Of a DNA stretch of 52,525 nt, positions 37,513-46,460 are shown piece by piece; the first letter of the stretch is position 1; the number at the start of each line of letters is the position of its first letter. Source of the stretch: Pseudomonadota bacterium. GTDB lineage: Bacteria; Pseudomonadota; Alphaproteobacteria; Rhizobiales; Xanthobacteraceae. The notes below the pieces were generated by a model, which was not told the DNA's origin, ran no database searches, and saw nothing but the letters and a program-made list of their open reading frames with translations. The stretch spans positions 1 through 52,525 of the forward strand of contig JAGXAJ010000024.1 of assembly GCA_018971625.1 (NCBI GenBank). The letters run 5' to 3'. Position numbers and translations under genes: made by a program.

Positions 37513-39051
37513 ATGGTCCAACGCGTTTCCACCGTTGCCTTTGAAGGAATTGAGGCCCGCAGCGTAGACGTGCAGGTGCAGGTGGCGCCGGGATTGCCTG
37601 CCTTCGCCATCGTCGGGTTGCCGGACAAGGCGGTATCGGAAGCCCGCGAGCGGGTACGCTCGGCGCTGATCGCCTCGGGGCTGGCACTTCCGGCGCGGCG
37701 AATCACGGTCAATCTGGCGCCGGCCGATCTACCCAAGGAAGGCAGCCATTATGATCTGCCGATTGCACTCGGCCTGATGGCCGCGATCGGCGCCATCCCG
37801 TCGGATGCGCTCAATGGTTTTACGGTGCTTGGTGAACTCGGGCTTGACGGATCGATCGCGCCCGTCGCAGGCGTGTTGCCGGCGGCAATTGGTGCCAATT
37901 CACGCGACGAAGGTCTGATCTGTCCGGCGTCCTGTGGCGCGGAAGCGGCCTGGGCGAGCCCGGACGTGCAGATCGTTGCGGCGAATTCGCTGATCCAGAT
38001 CGCCAACCATTTTAAGGGTACGCAGGTTTTATCGCGGCCGTCGCCAAAGGTCAGGGAACGCGAGGCCGAGCGGCTCGACCTGCGCGACATCAAGGGTCAG
38101 GAAAGCGCCAAGCGCGCACTCGAGATCGCCGCTGCCGGCGGACATCATTTGCTGATGATTGGTTCGCCCGGCGCCGGCAAGTCGATGCTGGCAGCGCGGC
38201 TGCCCTCGATCCTGCCGCCGCTGTCGCCGCCGGAACTGCTCGAAGTATCGATGATCGCGTCTGTTGCGGGCGAAATCCGCGACGGCGCGCTCACGGCCAA
38301 ACGGCCGTTCCGCAGTCCGCATCATTCCGCCAGCATGGCCGCGCTGACCGGCGGCGGCCTGCGCGCGAAACCCGGCGAGATTTCGCTGGCGCATCAGGGC
38401 GTGCTGTTCCTTGACGAATTGCCCGAGTTCGATCCGCGCGTGCTGGATTCGCTGCGTCAGCCGCTCGAGAACGGCGAGGTCGCGGTGTCGCGCGCCAATC
38501 ATCGCATTACCTATCCGGCACGGTTCATGCTGGTTGCGGCGATGAACCCCTGCCGCTGCGGCCACGCGTTCGAGCCGGGCTATGCCTGCAAGCGCGGTCG
38601 GATCGAGCGCTGTACTGGCGACTATCAATCGCGCATCTCGGGCCCGCTGATGGATCGCATCGATCTTCGGATCGAGGTGCCGGCGGTGACTGCGGCCGAT
38701 TTGATCCTTCCGCCTCCGGCGGAAGGCTCGGCCGAGGTCGCGGCGCGCGTCGCTGCGGCGCGCGATATCCAGCTTTCGCGTTACGCCGCGGCCGGCTTGC
38801 CGCATATCCGCACCAATGCCGAGGCGCCGTCGGCGCTGCTCGACGAAACGGCAAAACTCGACAAGCAGGGCACAACACTGCTGCGCGACGCCGCGGAGAC
38901 CATGCGGCTGTCGGCCCGCGGCTATCATCGCGTGCTCCGCGTCGCGCGGACGCTTGCCGACCTCGACGGCGCGGACAAGATCGGCCGGCTGCATCTCGCC
39001 GAAGCCCTGTCGTATCGCGCGCTTGCCGAGGACATACGGAGCGCGGCCTGA
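37513..39051 (+). CDS. comM: YifB/ComM family Mg-chelatase-like AAA+ ATPase
   Basis: This 512-residue protein has an N-terminal Lon-like ChlI domain (residues 1-170), then an AAA+ ATPase with Walker A MIGSPGAGKSM (about residues 212-222), Walker B VLFLDELPEF, and a C-terminal Mg_chelatase_C domain. A Cys-rich insert is present (NPCRCGHAFEPGYACKRG). In Vibrio, ComM is a hexameric helicase that promotes branch migration during natural transformation; a similar recombination role is likely but untested. GGGGAGGA lies upstream of ATG 37513. Confidence 0.95.
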   Translation: MVQRVSTVAFEGIEARSVDVQVQVAPGLPAFAIVGLPDKAVSEARERVRSALIASGLALPARRITVNLAPADLPKEGSHYDLPIALGLMAAIGAIPSDALNGFTVLGELGLDGSIAPVAGVLPAAIGANSRDEGLICPASCGAEAAWASPDVQIVAANSLIQIANHFKGTQVLSRPSPKVREREAERLDLRDIKGQESAKRALEIAAAGGHHLLMIGSPGAGKSMLAARLPSILPPLSPPELLEVSMIASVAGEIRDGALTAKRPFRSPHHSASMAALTGGGLRAKPGEISLAHQGVLFLDELPEFDPRVLDSLRQPLENGEVAVSRANHRITYPARFMLVAAMNPCRCGHAFEPGYACKRGRIERCTGDYQSRISGPLMDRIDLRIEVPAVTAADLILPPPAEGSAEVAARVAAARDIQLSRYAAAGLPHIRTNAEAPSALLDETAKLDKQGTTLLRDAAETMRLSARGYHRVLRVARTLADLDGADKIGRLHLAEALSYRALAEDIRSAA

Positions 39052-39165
39052 CGCAAGCTTCACGTCACCACATCCCGGCTACGTCAACCCGGCGGTAACG
39101 AGTTTTGTTTACGCTCCACAAACCATAAGCCTGTGTCGCGGGCTTTGTTCAGTGAGTGGCGTAGC

Positions 39166-39567
39166 ATGTCGCGTTTCAAGGTCCTGGTTTCCGTTGTTCC
39201 ATTGATAGTGGCGGCCACCCTGGTCCGCGTAGAATTGCTGCCGGACCCACGGCCCTGCATCGCTGTCGGCGACCATTCGCTACAGATCGGATCAATGCCC
39301 TGGCATGCCGACCTTCACGTCAGCTTCGCCGACAATCCGGCCAACGCTACCGTGCGGGTCCAGGTTGCCGATTTCGCGGTGATCGATAACGTCGACAGCG
39401 CAACGGACAACGCCTGCGAAGTCAATTCCGCGACGCAATCTATCTCCGCCGGCGACCCGGCCGACTATCGTATCTTCGTCAAGTCGAGGACCGTTACCGC
39501 ACGCGACGCTCCGGCCCTGATCGTCGGCATTCGCGGAGGGCATCCGCATCTCGCGGCATCGCTCTAG
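39166..39567 (+). CDS. Hypothetical small exported protein
   Basis: This 133-residue protein has an N-terminal hydrophobic segment (FKVLVSVVPLIVAATLV) that could be a signal peptide or anchor. The compact domain that follows has two Cys (DPRPCIAV, NACEVNS) and short beta-like segments. I recognise no family. ATG 39166 places the hydrophobic segment at the N-terminus. It stands alone between comM and the hybrid histidine kinase, with no clear operon link. Confidence 0.65.
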   Translation: MSRFKVLVSVVPLIVAATLVRVELLPDPRPCIAVGDHSLQIGSMPWHADLHVSFADNPANATVRVQVADFAVIDNVDSATDNACEVNSATQSISAGDPADYRIFVKSRTVTARDAPALIVGIRGGHPHLAASL

Positions 39568-39715
39568 CATGCGTCCCGATCAAGTCTTAACGCTTTGTCA
39601 ACCATGTTCTCATCGCGGCCGATAGCAGCCGCTACCTTCAAACACTTTGCAAGATCGCCACCCGCATCGTCGTCAGCAAGCGGGGATATAGAAGAAGGCT
39701 CGGGAGGTGTCGGTC

Positions 39716-41971
39716 ATGGGAAAAAAGTTCCGGATCAGGATGCGCATCCGCCGTTTCACGCGACGCCATTCGCGGCTGGTCGGCATCATTCGTTCCTTCA
39801 TGATCTTCTCAGCCGCGTTCGGGGGCGCCTACGGCTTCATTGCCGGCAGCCGCTCAGAGCATTCCGGCTATGATCCCAACTCCTTCGCCATCGGCGCGAG
39901 TTTCCTGTTTGCGATCGCCTGCGTCGCTCTCGCCACGGTGAGCATGCGGCTGCGCTGGGTGCACCGCAGGCTTCGCAAGGTCGCGCTGCATAACGAAGCG
40001 CTGGTCGATCGCAATTGGGAACTGAAGGAGGCCGAGGAGCGCGCCCGCAGCCTGTTCGAGCAGCAGGGCGATTTGATCGTGTTGCGCGACGCCGATGGCT
40101 GCATCACTTTCGCCAACGACGCCTATTGCGAACTGGCCGGCCGGCCGCAAGAGGCGTTGATCGGCACCGCCTTTGCTCTCGCCGTGCTTGAACAGGGCGA
40201 TTCCGCGATCGAGACCAAGGGTACGCGGGTACACGACCAGAAGATCGCCGGTCCAGTGGGGCCGCGATGGATCGCCTGGCGCGAAGGTCTGGTGCGATCG
40301 GACGCAGGCCAGCCCGCCGAAACGCAATGCGTCGGCCGCGACGTCACCGACCGAACCGAGACCGAACGCGCGCTGGGCGAAGCCCGCGACCATGCGGATG
40401 CCGCCAATCGCGCCAAGTCGCGCTTCCTCGCGATGGCGAGCCACGAAATCCGTACCCCGCTCAACGGCATCATCGGCATGAGCGGACTGTTGCTGGATAC
40501 ACCGCTGACGCCGGAACAGATGACTTATGCCAAAGCAGTGAAGACCTCAGGTGAGGCACTGCTCTCCCTGATCGAGGAGTTGCTGGATTATTCCAAGATC
40601 GAGGCCGGCAAGATCGATCTCGAACAACGTCCCTTTACGCTTGCCGCCTTGATCGAGGACATTACCGAACTGCTGGCGCCCCGGGCGCAGGCGCGCTCGC
40701 TGGAAATCGTGGCCTATGTGGACGAGCGGCTGCCGATGCAAGTGGTCGGCGATGCCGCGCGGTTGCGTCAGGTGCTGCTCAACCTCGCGGGCAATGCCAT
40801 CAAGTTCACCTCGACCGGCGGCGTGGCGTTGATAGTCGAGCCGGGCATCTGGCCCAACGAAATCAGCTTCCTGGTGCGCGACACCGGCATCGGCATCGCG
40901 CCCGAAGCGCGCGAGCGCATCTTTCGCGAATTCGAGCAGGCCGACGAGCGCATCGGCCGGAACTACGGCGGCACCGGCCTGGGACTGAGCATCAGCGAAC
41001 GTATCGTCAAGCGCATGGGCGGCCGCATCACACTGGAAAGCCAGGTCGGCGTCGGCTCGACTTTTGAGGTGGCGGTGCCGTTCGCAGCTGCCGACGGCAG
41101 GGACGGCGACCAAAAGCCGTTCGTCGCGCCCGATCTGACCGGCCAATCGATCCTGCTGGTGGCGCCGCACACGATCGAGGCGTCGCTGATCGCGCGGCGG
41201 CTGCAGCGCTGGGGCGGCCAGACCTGCATGGTGTCGGATCTCGCGGTGGCGCGGGCCCTGCTGCCGGAACGATCGTGGCACACGATTCTGCTCGATCATG
41301 CCTTTGGCGCCGCAGGGATCACGACATTTGCCGACGCTGCGCGCGTCCACGCAACCCAGCGGATCCTGATGTTCACGCCCGCGGCACGGCAGGACTTGGA
41401 ACTTTCCTCCGCTTTCACCGGCTATCTGGTCAAACCGTTGCGCGCGGCTTCGCTGGCGGCGCGGCTGGCGACCGCGACTCCGGAAGTTGCAGCGCCGAGC
41501 GTCGCCGGCGATCCGTTGATCGAACCGCCCGATCTTGTCGAGGCAAGCCCGCTTGCGCCGGCGCGCAGGCTCTCGGTGCTGGTCGCGGAGGACAACGAGA
41601 TCAACGCGCTGCTGCTGCGCTCGTTGCTGGCACGGCTCGGCCATCGCGCCGTCATCGCCACCAATGGCGAAACGGCGCTGGAATCCTGGCTGGCGGCCAG
41701 ATCCGCCGGCGCGCCCTATGATCTCGTCTTGATGGACATCCAGATGCCACAACTCGACGGCATCGAAACCACCAGGCGCATCCGCGCCTGTGAGGCCGGG
41801 CATCCTGGCGGGTTGACGCCGATTCTGGCGCTCACCGCCAATACGCTGGCGGAGGATCGTTCCGCCTGCTTCGAAGCCGGCATGAACGGTTTCCTGATAA
41901 AGCCGCTCGACCGCGAAAAGCTCGCCGACGCGCTGGCGGGCCTTGCCACGTCCCAGCGCATCCCGGCCTGA
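39716..41971 (+). CDS. Hybrid sensor histidine kinase with two receiver domains
   Basis: This 751-residue membrane kinase has two transmembrane helices (FMIFSAAFGGAYGFIAG and FAIGASFLFAIACVALA, residues about 28-75), with only a very short periplasmic loop between them. A coiled-coil, a PAS-like domain (about 112-215), and HisKA with His243 in ASHEIRTPLNG follow. HATPase_c has N-box LNLAGNAIKF, G1 DTGIGIA and G2 GGTGLGL. A degenerate receiver (HTILLDHAF, YLVKPL) precedes a canonical C-terminal receiver with acidic EDN, phospho-acceptor LMDIQMP and Lys in FLIKPL. The signal is unknown. No response regulator or phosphotransferase gene is adjacent. GGGAGG precedes ATG 39716. Confidence 0.93.
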   Translation: MGKKFRIRMRIRRFTRRHSRLVGIIRSFMIFSAAFGGAYGFIAGSRSEHSGYDPNSFAIGASFLFAIACVALATVSMRLRWVHRRLRKVALHNEALVDRNWELKEAEERARSLFEQQGDLIVLRDADGCITFANDAYCELAGRPQEALIGTAFALAVLEQGDSAIETKGTRVHDQKIAGPVGPRWIAWREGLVRSDAGQPAETQCVGRDVTDRTETERALGEARDHADAANRAKSRFLAMASHEIRTPLNGIIGMSGLLLDTPLTPEQMTYAKAVKTSGEALLSLIEELLDYSKIEAGKIDLEQRPFTLAALIEDITELLAPRAQARSLEIVAYVDERLPMQVVGDAARLRQVLLNLAGNAIKFTSTGGVALIVEPGIWPNEISFLVRDTGIGIAPEARERIFREFEQADERIGRNYGGTGLGLSISERIVKRMGGRITLESQVGVGSTFEVAVPFAAADGRDGDQKPFVAPDLTGQSILLVAPHTIEASLIARRLQRWGGQTCMVSDLAVARALLPERSWHTILLDHAFGAAGITTFADAARVHATQRILMFTPAARQDLELSSAFTGYLVKPLRAASLAARLATATPEVAAPSVAGDPLIEPPDLVEASPLAPARRLSVLVAEDNEINALLLRSLLARLGHRAVIATNGETALESWLAARSAGAPYDLVLMDIQMPQLDGIETTRRIRACEAGHPGGLTPILALTANTLAEDRSACFEAGMNGFLIKPLDREKLADALAGLATSQRIPA

Positions 41972-41973
41972 AC

Positions 41974-42930
41974 CTACAATCTGCGCAGCGCCACGGTCTC
42001 GACCACGTGGTCCGCGCCTTTTTTCATGATCAGCGTCGCACGCGGCCGGGTCGGCAGGATGTTATCCTCGAGATTGGCGAGATTGGTTCGCTCCCAGATC
42101 GCGATCGCGGTTGCGGTCGCCTCTTCATCCGAGAGCAGCGCATAGCGATTGAAATATGATCGCGGATCGAGAAACGCGGTATCGCGCAGGGCCAGGAAAC
42201 GCCGGACATACCAGTCGCGCAGCACCGATTCCTCGGCGTCGATATAGACGGAGAAATCGAAGAAGTCGGAGACCACCGGAACGGCCTTGCCGTCGCGCGG
42301 CAGCCGGCCGGTCTGCAACACGTTGACGCCCTCGACGATCAGGATATCCGGCTGATCGATCTCGATTTCTTCGTTCGGAATGATATCGTAGGTCAAATGC
42401 GAATAGACCGGCGCGCGCACCGGTCGCCGTCCGGCCTTGACGTCGCTCAGAAACGACAGCAGCAGCGGCAGGTCGTAGCTTTCCGGAAAACCTTTCTTCT
42501 GCATCAGACCCTGCCGCTCAAGTACGGCATTGGGGAACAGAAAACCGTCGGTCGTGATCAGATCAACCTTCGGACGCGGCGACCATCGCGCCAGCAGCGC
42601 CTGCAGCACGCGCGCGGTGGTGGACTTACCGGCCGCGACCGAACCGGCGACGCCGATGATATAGGGGACCTTGCGATCCCGGATGCGAAGGAAGCGGCGC
42701 TGCGCATAATACAGCCGCTGCATCGCATCGACGTAGATCGACAACAGCCGCGACAGCGGCAGATAGATCTCCTCGACCTCTTTCAGGTCGAGCCGGTCGT
42801 GCATCGAGCGCAACGCCGCGATCTCGTCGGCTTCCAGCGTCATCGGTGTATCGTCGCGCAGCCGCGCCCACTGCTCCCTGGAAAATATCCGGTAGGGATT
42901 GTATTGCTGTTCCGCCGCGCGAATATCCAT
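41974..42930 (-). CDS. coaA: Pantothenate kinase (type I)
   Basis: This 318-residue enzyme phosphorylates pantothenate, the first step of CoA synthesis. The P-loop is [16 protein letters not shown] (about residues 92-107), then [23 protein letters not shown], and [10 protein letters not shown]. Length matches E. coli CoaA (316). ATG 42930 is chosen because the family N-terminus ([16 protein letters not shown]) begins about ten residues later; the longer frame to 42981 runs into repeat sequence. It is last in the leftward his block, separated from hisE by three dispersed repeats. Confidence 0.97.
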   Translation of the reverse strand: MDIRAAEQQYNPYRIFSREQWARLRDDTPMTLEADEIAALRSMHDRLDLKEVEEIYLPLSRLLSIYVDAMQRLYYAQRRFLRIRDRKVPYIIGVAGSVAAGKSTTARVLQALLARWSPRPKVDLITTDGFLFPNAVLERQGLMQKKGFPESYDLPLLLSFLSDVKAGRRPVRAPVYSHLTYDIIPNEEIEIDQPDILIVEGVNVLQTGRLPRDGKAVPVVSDFFDFSVYIDAEESVLRDWYVRRFLALRDTAFLDPRSYFNRYALLSDEEATATAIAIWERTNLANLEDNILPTRPRATLIMKKGADHVVETVALRRL

Positions 42931-42949
42931 GCCGCCGCCCTTAACTATT

Positions 42950-43001
42950 GAGCACGATCTTTTCGGAAAACCGGTTTCCACTTTTCCCGATCATGCGCTA
43001 G
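42950..43001. repeat. Dispersed hairpin repeat, family B
   Basis: GAGCACGATC at the left end and GATCATGCGCTAG at the right are imperfect inverted ends. Between them TTTTCGGAAAACCGGTTTCC makes a second dyad. I recall this as a very common intergenic repeat in Bradyrhizobium and Rhodopseudomonas. Its right end CTAG is shared with the next repeat. Confidence 0.75.
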
Positions 43002-43041
43002 AGCCTTTTCCGTTCCCGATGGAATCGGAACGCGGCTCTAG
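42998..43041. repeat. Dispersed hairpin repeat, family C
   Basis: Perfect 8-bp inverted ends CTAGAGCC (42998-43005) and GGCTCTAG (43034-43041). The interior has GTTCCCGATGGAATCGGAAC, which also pairs. It shares a CTAG with family B on its left and touches family A on its right. Confidence 0.75.
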
Positions 43042-43048
43042 ATTCTTG

Positions 43049-43104
43049 TTTTGACGCGTTTTCTTGACGCGAACCGGTACCAACTTCGCTCGAAAACGCT
43101 CTAG
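43049..43104. repeat. Dispersed hairpin repeat, family A, copy 4
   Basis: It runs from TTTTGACGCGTTTTCTTG to TCGCTCGAAAACGCTCTAG. Its terminal CTAG contains the TAG stop codon of hisE (43103-43101), so the repeat defines the C-terminus of HisE. Confidence 0.85.
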
Positions 43105-43424
43105 TCGCGCTTGCGCGCCGCCTTTTCTTCCAGGCCCGACATGCCGGTGCGTTGCGCCAACGCCGCTTCGACATCCTCGAGACTGATGCCGCGCGACTTC
43201 AGCAGCACCAGAAGATGAAACAGCACATCGGCACTTTCAGCGATCAGATGCTCGCGGTTATTTTCGATAGTCGCGATGACCGTCTCGACCGCCTCCTCGC
43301 CGAATTTCTTGGCGCAATGTTCGGCACCCTTGTCGAGCAGCTTGCGGGTATAGGACGCCTCTCCTCCCGAGGCCGCGCGGGCATCGACAATGGCGGCGAG
43401 ATCATGGATCGTAAAGCGCGGCAT
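43101..43424 (-). CDS. hisE: Phosphoribosyl-ATP pyrophosphatase
   Basis: This 107-residue all-alpha NTP pyrophosphohydrolase performs the second step of histidine synthesis. The family core includes SYTRKLLDKGAEHCAKKFGEEAVETVIA and LIAESADVLFHLLVLL, with the Glu/Asp metal ligands. ATG 43424 (MPRFTIHDL) is chosen; the longer frame to 43481 adds no domain. The stop codon lies in the family A repeat. It follows hisF after 82 bp. Confidence 0.95.
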   Translation of the reverse strand: MPRFTIHDLAAIVDARAASGGEASYTRKLLDKGAEHCAKKFGEEAVETVIATIENNREHLIAESADVLFHLLVLLKSRGISLEDVEAALAQRTGMSGLEEKAARKRD

Positions 43425-43506
43425 CAACTCAATCCACACGCGGCGCCCTGCAGGGTCAGGGCAGTGCTTATCCCCTGACATCTAGCACTTCCAATACCGG
43501 GAGTCG

Positions 43507-44283
43507 TCAGGGATCGAGCCGCATCGGCAGCCCGGCACGCAGCATATGGTCCTTGGCCTCACGAATGGTAAATTCGCCGAAGTGAAAGATCGACGCCGCG
43601 AGCACCGCGGTTGCATGTCCCTCGCGGATGCCGTCCACCAGATGATCGAGGTTACCGACGCCGCCCGAGGCGATCACGGGTACCGAAACACTGTCGGCAA
43701 CCGCCTGCGTCAGCGACAGATCGAAGCCTTGGCGAGTTCCGTCGCGGTCCATCGAGGTCAGCAGGATTTCCCCCGCGCCGAGCGCGACCACCTCCTGGGC
43801 GTATTCGACGGCATCGATCCCGGTGGCCTTACGGCCACCATGGGTGAAGATTTCCCAGCGCTCCGAGCCACCGCCGCGCTTGACCCGCTTGGCGTCGATC
43901 GCCACCACGATGCATTGCTCGCCGAATTTGTCGGCGCCTTCCCTAACGAATTCGCGCCGGTTGACGGCGGCGCTGTTGATCGACACCTTGTCGGCGCCGG
44001 ATCGCAACAGCACGCGGATGTCGTCCACCGTGCGCACGCCGCCGCCGACCGTCAGCGGCATGAAGCAGGCTTCCGCCGTCCGCCTGACCACGTCGAGCAT
44101 GGTGCCGCGATTTTCATGGGTCGCCGTGATATCGAGAAAACACAATTCGTCGGCGCCGGCGGCGTCATAGGCGATCGCGGCCTCGACCGGATCACCGGCG
44201 TCACGCAGATCGACGAAGTTGACACCCTTGACCACCCGCCCGTCCTTGACGTCGAGACAGGGGATCACGCGAACCTTGAACAT
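43507..44283 (-). CDS. hisF: Imidazole glycerol phosphate synthase cyclase subunit
   Basis: This 258-residue TIM barrel is the synthase subunit. With HisH it converts PRFAR and ammonia to IGP and [25 protein letters not shown] at the N-terminus carries the catalytic Asp and [11 protein letters not shown] is a phosphate-site region. [13 protein letters not shown] has the second catalytic Asp. Length is typical (252-258). hisA lies 21 bp upstream. Confidence 0.98.
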   Translation of the reverse strand: MFKVRVIPCLDVKDGRVVKGVNFVDLRDAGDPVEAAIAYDAAGADELCFLDITATHENRGTMLDVVRRTAEACFMPLTVGGGVRTVDDIRVLLRSGADKVSINSAAVNRREFVREGADKFGEQCIVVAIDAKRVKRGGGSERWEIFTHGGRKATGIDAVEYAQEVVALGAGEILLTSMDRDGTRQGFDLSLTQAVADSVSVPVIASGGVGNLDHLVDGIREGHATAVLAASIFHFGEFTIREAKDHMLRAGLPMRLDP

Positions 44284-44304
44284 AATGTCTCCTAAGCATG
44301 TCTC

Positions 44305-45045
44305 CTAAGCCGCGGTGCGTGCGTCGCGGATCAGCGCCAGCGCGGCCGCAGGATCGAGCCGGCCGTCATAAAGCGCGCGGCCGGCGATCGCACCGGCGAG
44401 TTTCCTGGCGCGTGGGGCCAGCAGCGCCTTGACGTCCTCGATCGAGGCGAGCCCCCCGGAAGCGATCACGGGAATCGAGATGCTTTCCGCCAGCGCAATG
44501 GTGGCGTCGAGGTTAAGGCCCTTCAAAAGACCGTCGCGCGCGACGTCGGTGAACACAATCGCGGTGACGCCTGCATCCTCAAAGCGCCGCGCGATTTCGA
44601 GCGCAGTGACCTCCGAGGTCTCGGCCCAGCCCTCGACCGCGACCTTGCCGTCGCGCGCATCGAGACCGACGGCGACGCGGCCAGGGAACTTTTTCGCAGC
44701 TTTTTTTACAAGCTCGGGATCGCGCACCGCCGCAGTACCGATAATGACGCGCGAGATGCCTTTCGAGAGCCAGGCCTCGACGGTCGCGAGATCGCGGATA
44801 CCGCCGCCAAGCTGCACCGGCATATTGATCGCTTTCAGCATCGCTTCGACCGCGAGCGCGTTGACCGGTTTTCCGGCAAACGCGCCATCGAGATCGACCA
44901 CGTGCAGATACTCGAAACCCTGGGCGGCAAAGGCGCGCGACTGCGCAGCCGGATCGAGATTGAACACGGTGGCGCGCGCCATGTCGCCCTGCTCCAGGCG
45001 CACGCATTGGCCGTTCTTCAGATCGATCGCTGGAAAGAGGATCAC
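44305..45045 (-). CDS. hisA: ProFAR isomerase (HisA)
   Basis: This 246-residue TIM-barrel isomerase opens ProFAR to [25 protein letters not shown] carries the catalytic Asp, [16 protein letters not shown] is a phosphate-binding region, and the second Asp is in [12 protein letters not shown]. The start is GTG 45045 with AGGTG 7 nt upstream; a REP-like repeat begins immediately beyond that. hisF follows. Confidence 0.98.
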   Translation of the reverse strand: MILFPAIDLKNGQCVRLEQGDMARATVFNLDPAAQSRAFAAQGFEYLHVVDLDGAFAGKPVNALAVEAMLKAINMPVQLGGGIRDLATVEAWLSKGISRVIIGTAAVRDPELVKKAAKKFPGRVAVGLDARDGKVAVEGWAETSEVTALEIARRFEDAGVTAIVFTDVARDGLLKGLNLDATIALAESISIPVIASGGLASIEDVKALLAPRARKLAGAIAGRALYDGRLDPAAALALIRDARTAA

Positions 45046-45060
45046 GACACGACACCTGCT

Positions 45061-45224
45061 CCCTCTCCCCTTGTGGGGGAGGGTCGGGGAGAGGGATAGC
45101 CGAAATTTCGGTATTTGTGGCTTACCCCTCTCCCGAACGCTGCGCGCATAGCCGAGGCTCCGCCTTGGCGTTCTCTAAGACGGCGGCCAAAGGCCGCCTT
45201 GTGCTCTCCCACAAGGGGAGAGGT
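45061..45224. repeat. Gene-less inverted REP-like pair between hisA and hisH
   Basis: The left unit (45061-45095) and right unit (45204-45224) are related in inverted orientation, CCCTCTCCCCTTGTGGGGGAG versus CTCTCCCACAAGGGGAGAGG. A third partial unit (ACCCCTCTCCCG) lies at 45124-45135, and GGCGGCCAAAGGCCGCC is a perfect palindrome near 45183-45199. The left unit closely resembles the arm of the DUF559 element at 8668-8705. No coding sequence lies between the units. Confidence 0.8.
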
Positions 45225-45247
45225 AAGAAGAAAAGGAAAGTGACCCA

Positions 45248-45898
45248 TCACGGCTTCCACTTCAGGAAATTCGAAATCAGCGCCAACCCGAAACGCTGGC
45301 TCTTCTCGGGGTGAAACTGGGTGCCGATAGCGGTGTCCTTGCCGACGATCGCAGTGACCGGCCCGCCGTAATCGGCGCGTGCCAGAACGTCCGCTTCATT
45401 GGCGGCATTGAGGTGGTAGGAGTGAACGAAATAAGCGTGGCGGCCTTTCGGGCCGAGCGGCAGTCGCTCCAGCACCGGGTGCTCGCGCAGCACATCGAGC
45501 GTATTCCAGCCCATATGTGGAATTTTCAGGTTTTCCTCGCGCGGGGTGATCTTCTCGACATCGCCGGCGACCCAGTTCAAGCCATCGGTGGTGACGTGCT
45601 CCTTGCCGCGGCTCGCCATCAACTGCATCCCGACGCAGATTCCGAAGAACGGCCGCGCCTTGTTGCGCACCGCCTCGGTCATCGCCTCGACCATGCCGTC
45701 GAGCGCATCGAGCCCCCGGCGGCAATCGGCGAACGCGCCGACACCCGGCAGCACGATGCGATCGGCGCGATAGGCGACTTCGGGATCGCGGGTCACGACG
45801 ACCTGTTGCGGTTTCTCCATGCTTCGCGCGGCGCACTCGAATGCCTTCGCAGCTGAGTGAAGATTGCCGGAGTCGTAATCGATGATGGCAACCGTCAT
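45248..45898 (-). CDS. hisH: Imidazole glycerol phosphate synthase glutaminase subunit
   Basis: This 216-residue class I glutamine amidotransferase supplies ammonia to HisF. The nucleophile is in [11 protein letters not shown] (Cys about residue 83) and the His-Glu pair in [11 protein letters not shown]-terminal [16 protein letters not shown] is family-typical. Its ATG overlaps the stop of the DUF2628 gene as ATGA. About 200 bp of repeat sequence separate it from hisA. Confidence 0.98.
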   Translation of the reverse strand: MTVAIIDYDSGNLHSAAKAFECAARSMEKPQQVVVTRDPEVAYRADRIVLPGVGAFADCRRGLDALDGMVEAMTEAVRNKARPFFGICVGMQLMASRGKEHVTTDGLNWVAGDVEKITPREENLKIPHMGWNTLDVLREHPVLERLPLGPKGRHAYFVHSYHLNAANEADVLARADYGGPVTAIVGKDTAIGTQFHPEKSQRFGLALISNFLKWKP

Positions 45899-46425
45899 CC
45901 TGATGCTCCCGGCCGCGGAAACGATCCGATGATCTCGCTGTGCGCGAGTGGCGGCGGCTTCGAAAACGCCCGGCCCGGAATATCCCGGGTCGGCGGCGGA
46001 CCGCCGCGCTCGGTCGCCGATTGATCGTTATCGAGGCCATGCTGCCGGACGGTCCAGCGATCGAAGAACCGCCGCTCGGCGGATTCCTCGTCGTCGCCGA
46101 CCACGATGTCGAGCTGGCGCCAGTTGCCCCGCGACAGCGTCCAGCGCCGCAGGCTGGCCGCCTCGAACCCCAGCAGCAACGCGATCAGAAAATTCGCCAG
46201 CAACACCGCCATGCCGCCGGCGCCGAGTGCCTTCATGCCGAAATCGACCATAGCGAGCGCGGCGATCCAGCCGATCAGCGCCACCCACAATCGATGCGAG
46301 AGCAACCATAGCGGGCCGAAAACCATGGCCCAAAAGTGAAATCCGTCGCGAACGAAGGCAAATCGGTCTGTCGCAACGATACTCGCATCGGTCACGGCCG
46401 GAGCATGAACTGTGTAGACCGGCAT
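45895..46425 (-). CDS. DUF2628 membrane protein inside the his operon
   Basis: This 176-residue protein has the DUF2628 pattern: N-terminal [30 protein letters not shown], then two or three hydrophobic helices ([34 protein letters not shown]). A hydrophilic C-terminal tail follows. Function is unknown. It sits between hisB (35-bp gap) and hisH (4-bp overlap), so it is cotranscribed with histidine genes; this arrangement is, as I recall, common in Bradyrhizobium relatives. ATG 46425 begins the conserved domain. Confidence 0.88.
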   Translation of the reverse strand: MPVYTVHAPAVTDASIVATDRFAFVRDGFHFWAMVFGPLWLLSHRLWVALIGWIAALAMVDFGMKALGAGGMAVLLANFLIALLLGFEAASLRRWTLSRGNWRQLDIVVGDDEESAERRFFDRWTVRQHGLDNDQSATERGGPPPTRDIPGRAFSKPPPLAHSEIIGSFPRPGASG

Positions 46426-46460
46426 CGGTACTCTCCGCCGAGAACGCGAGAACGTAAAAG

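Noticed and set aside
40547..41803. 418-codon open frame antisense to the hybrid kinase
   Set aside because: Composition (Arg/Gln/Asp-rich) is typical of high-GC antisense shadows, and the kinase frame is well supported by motifs.
45061..45224. CRISPR-like repeat array in the his operon
   Set aside because: Units are few, inverted rather than direct, and spacers are unequal; no cas genes occur in the window.
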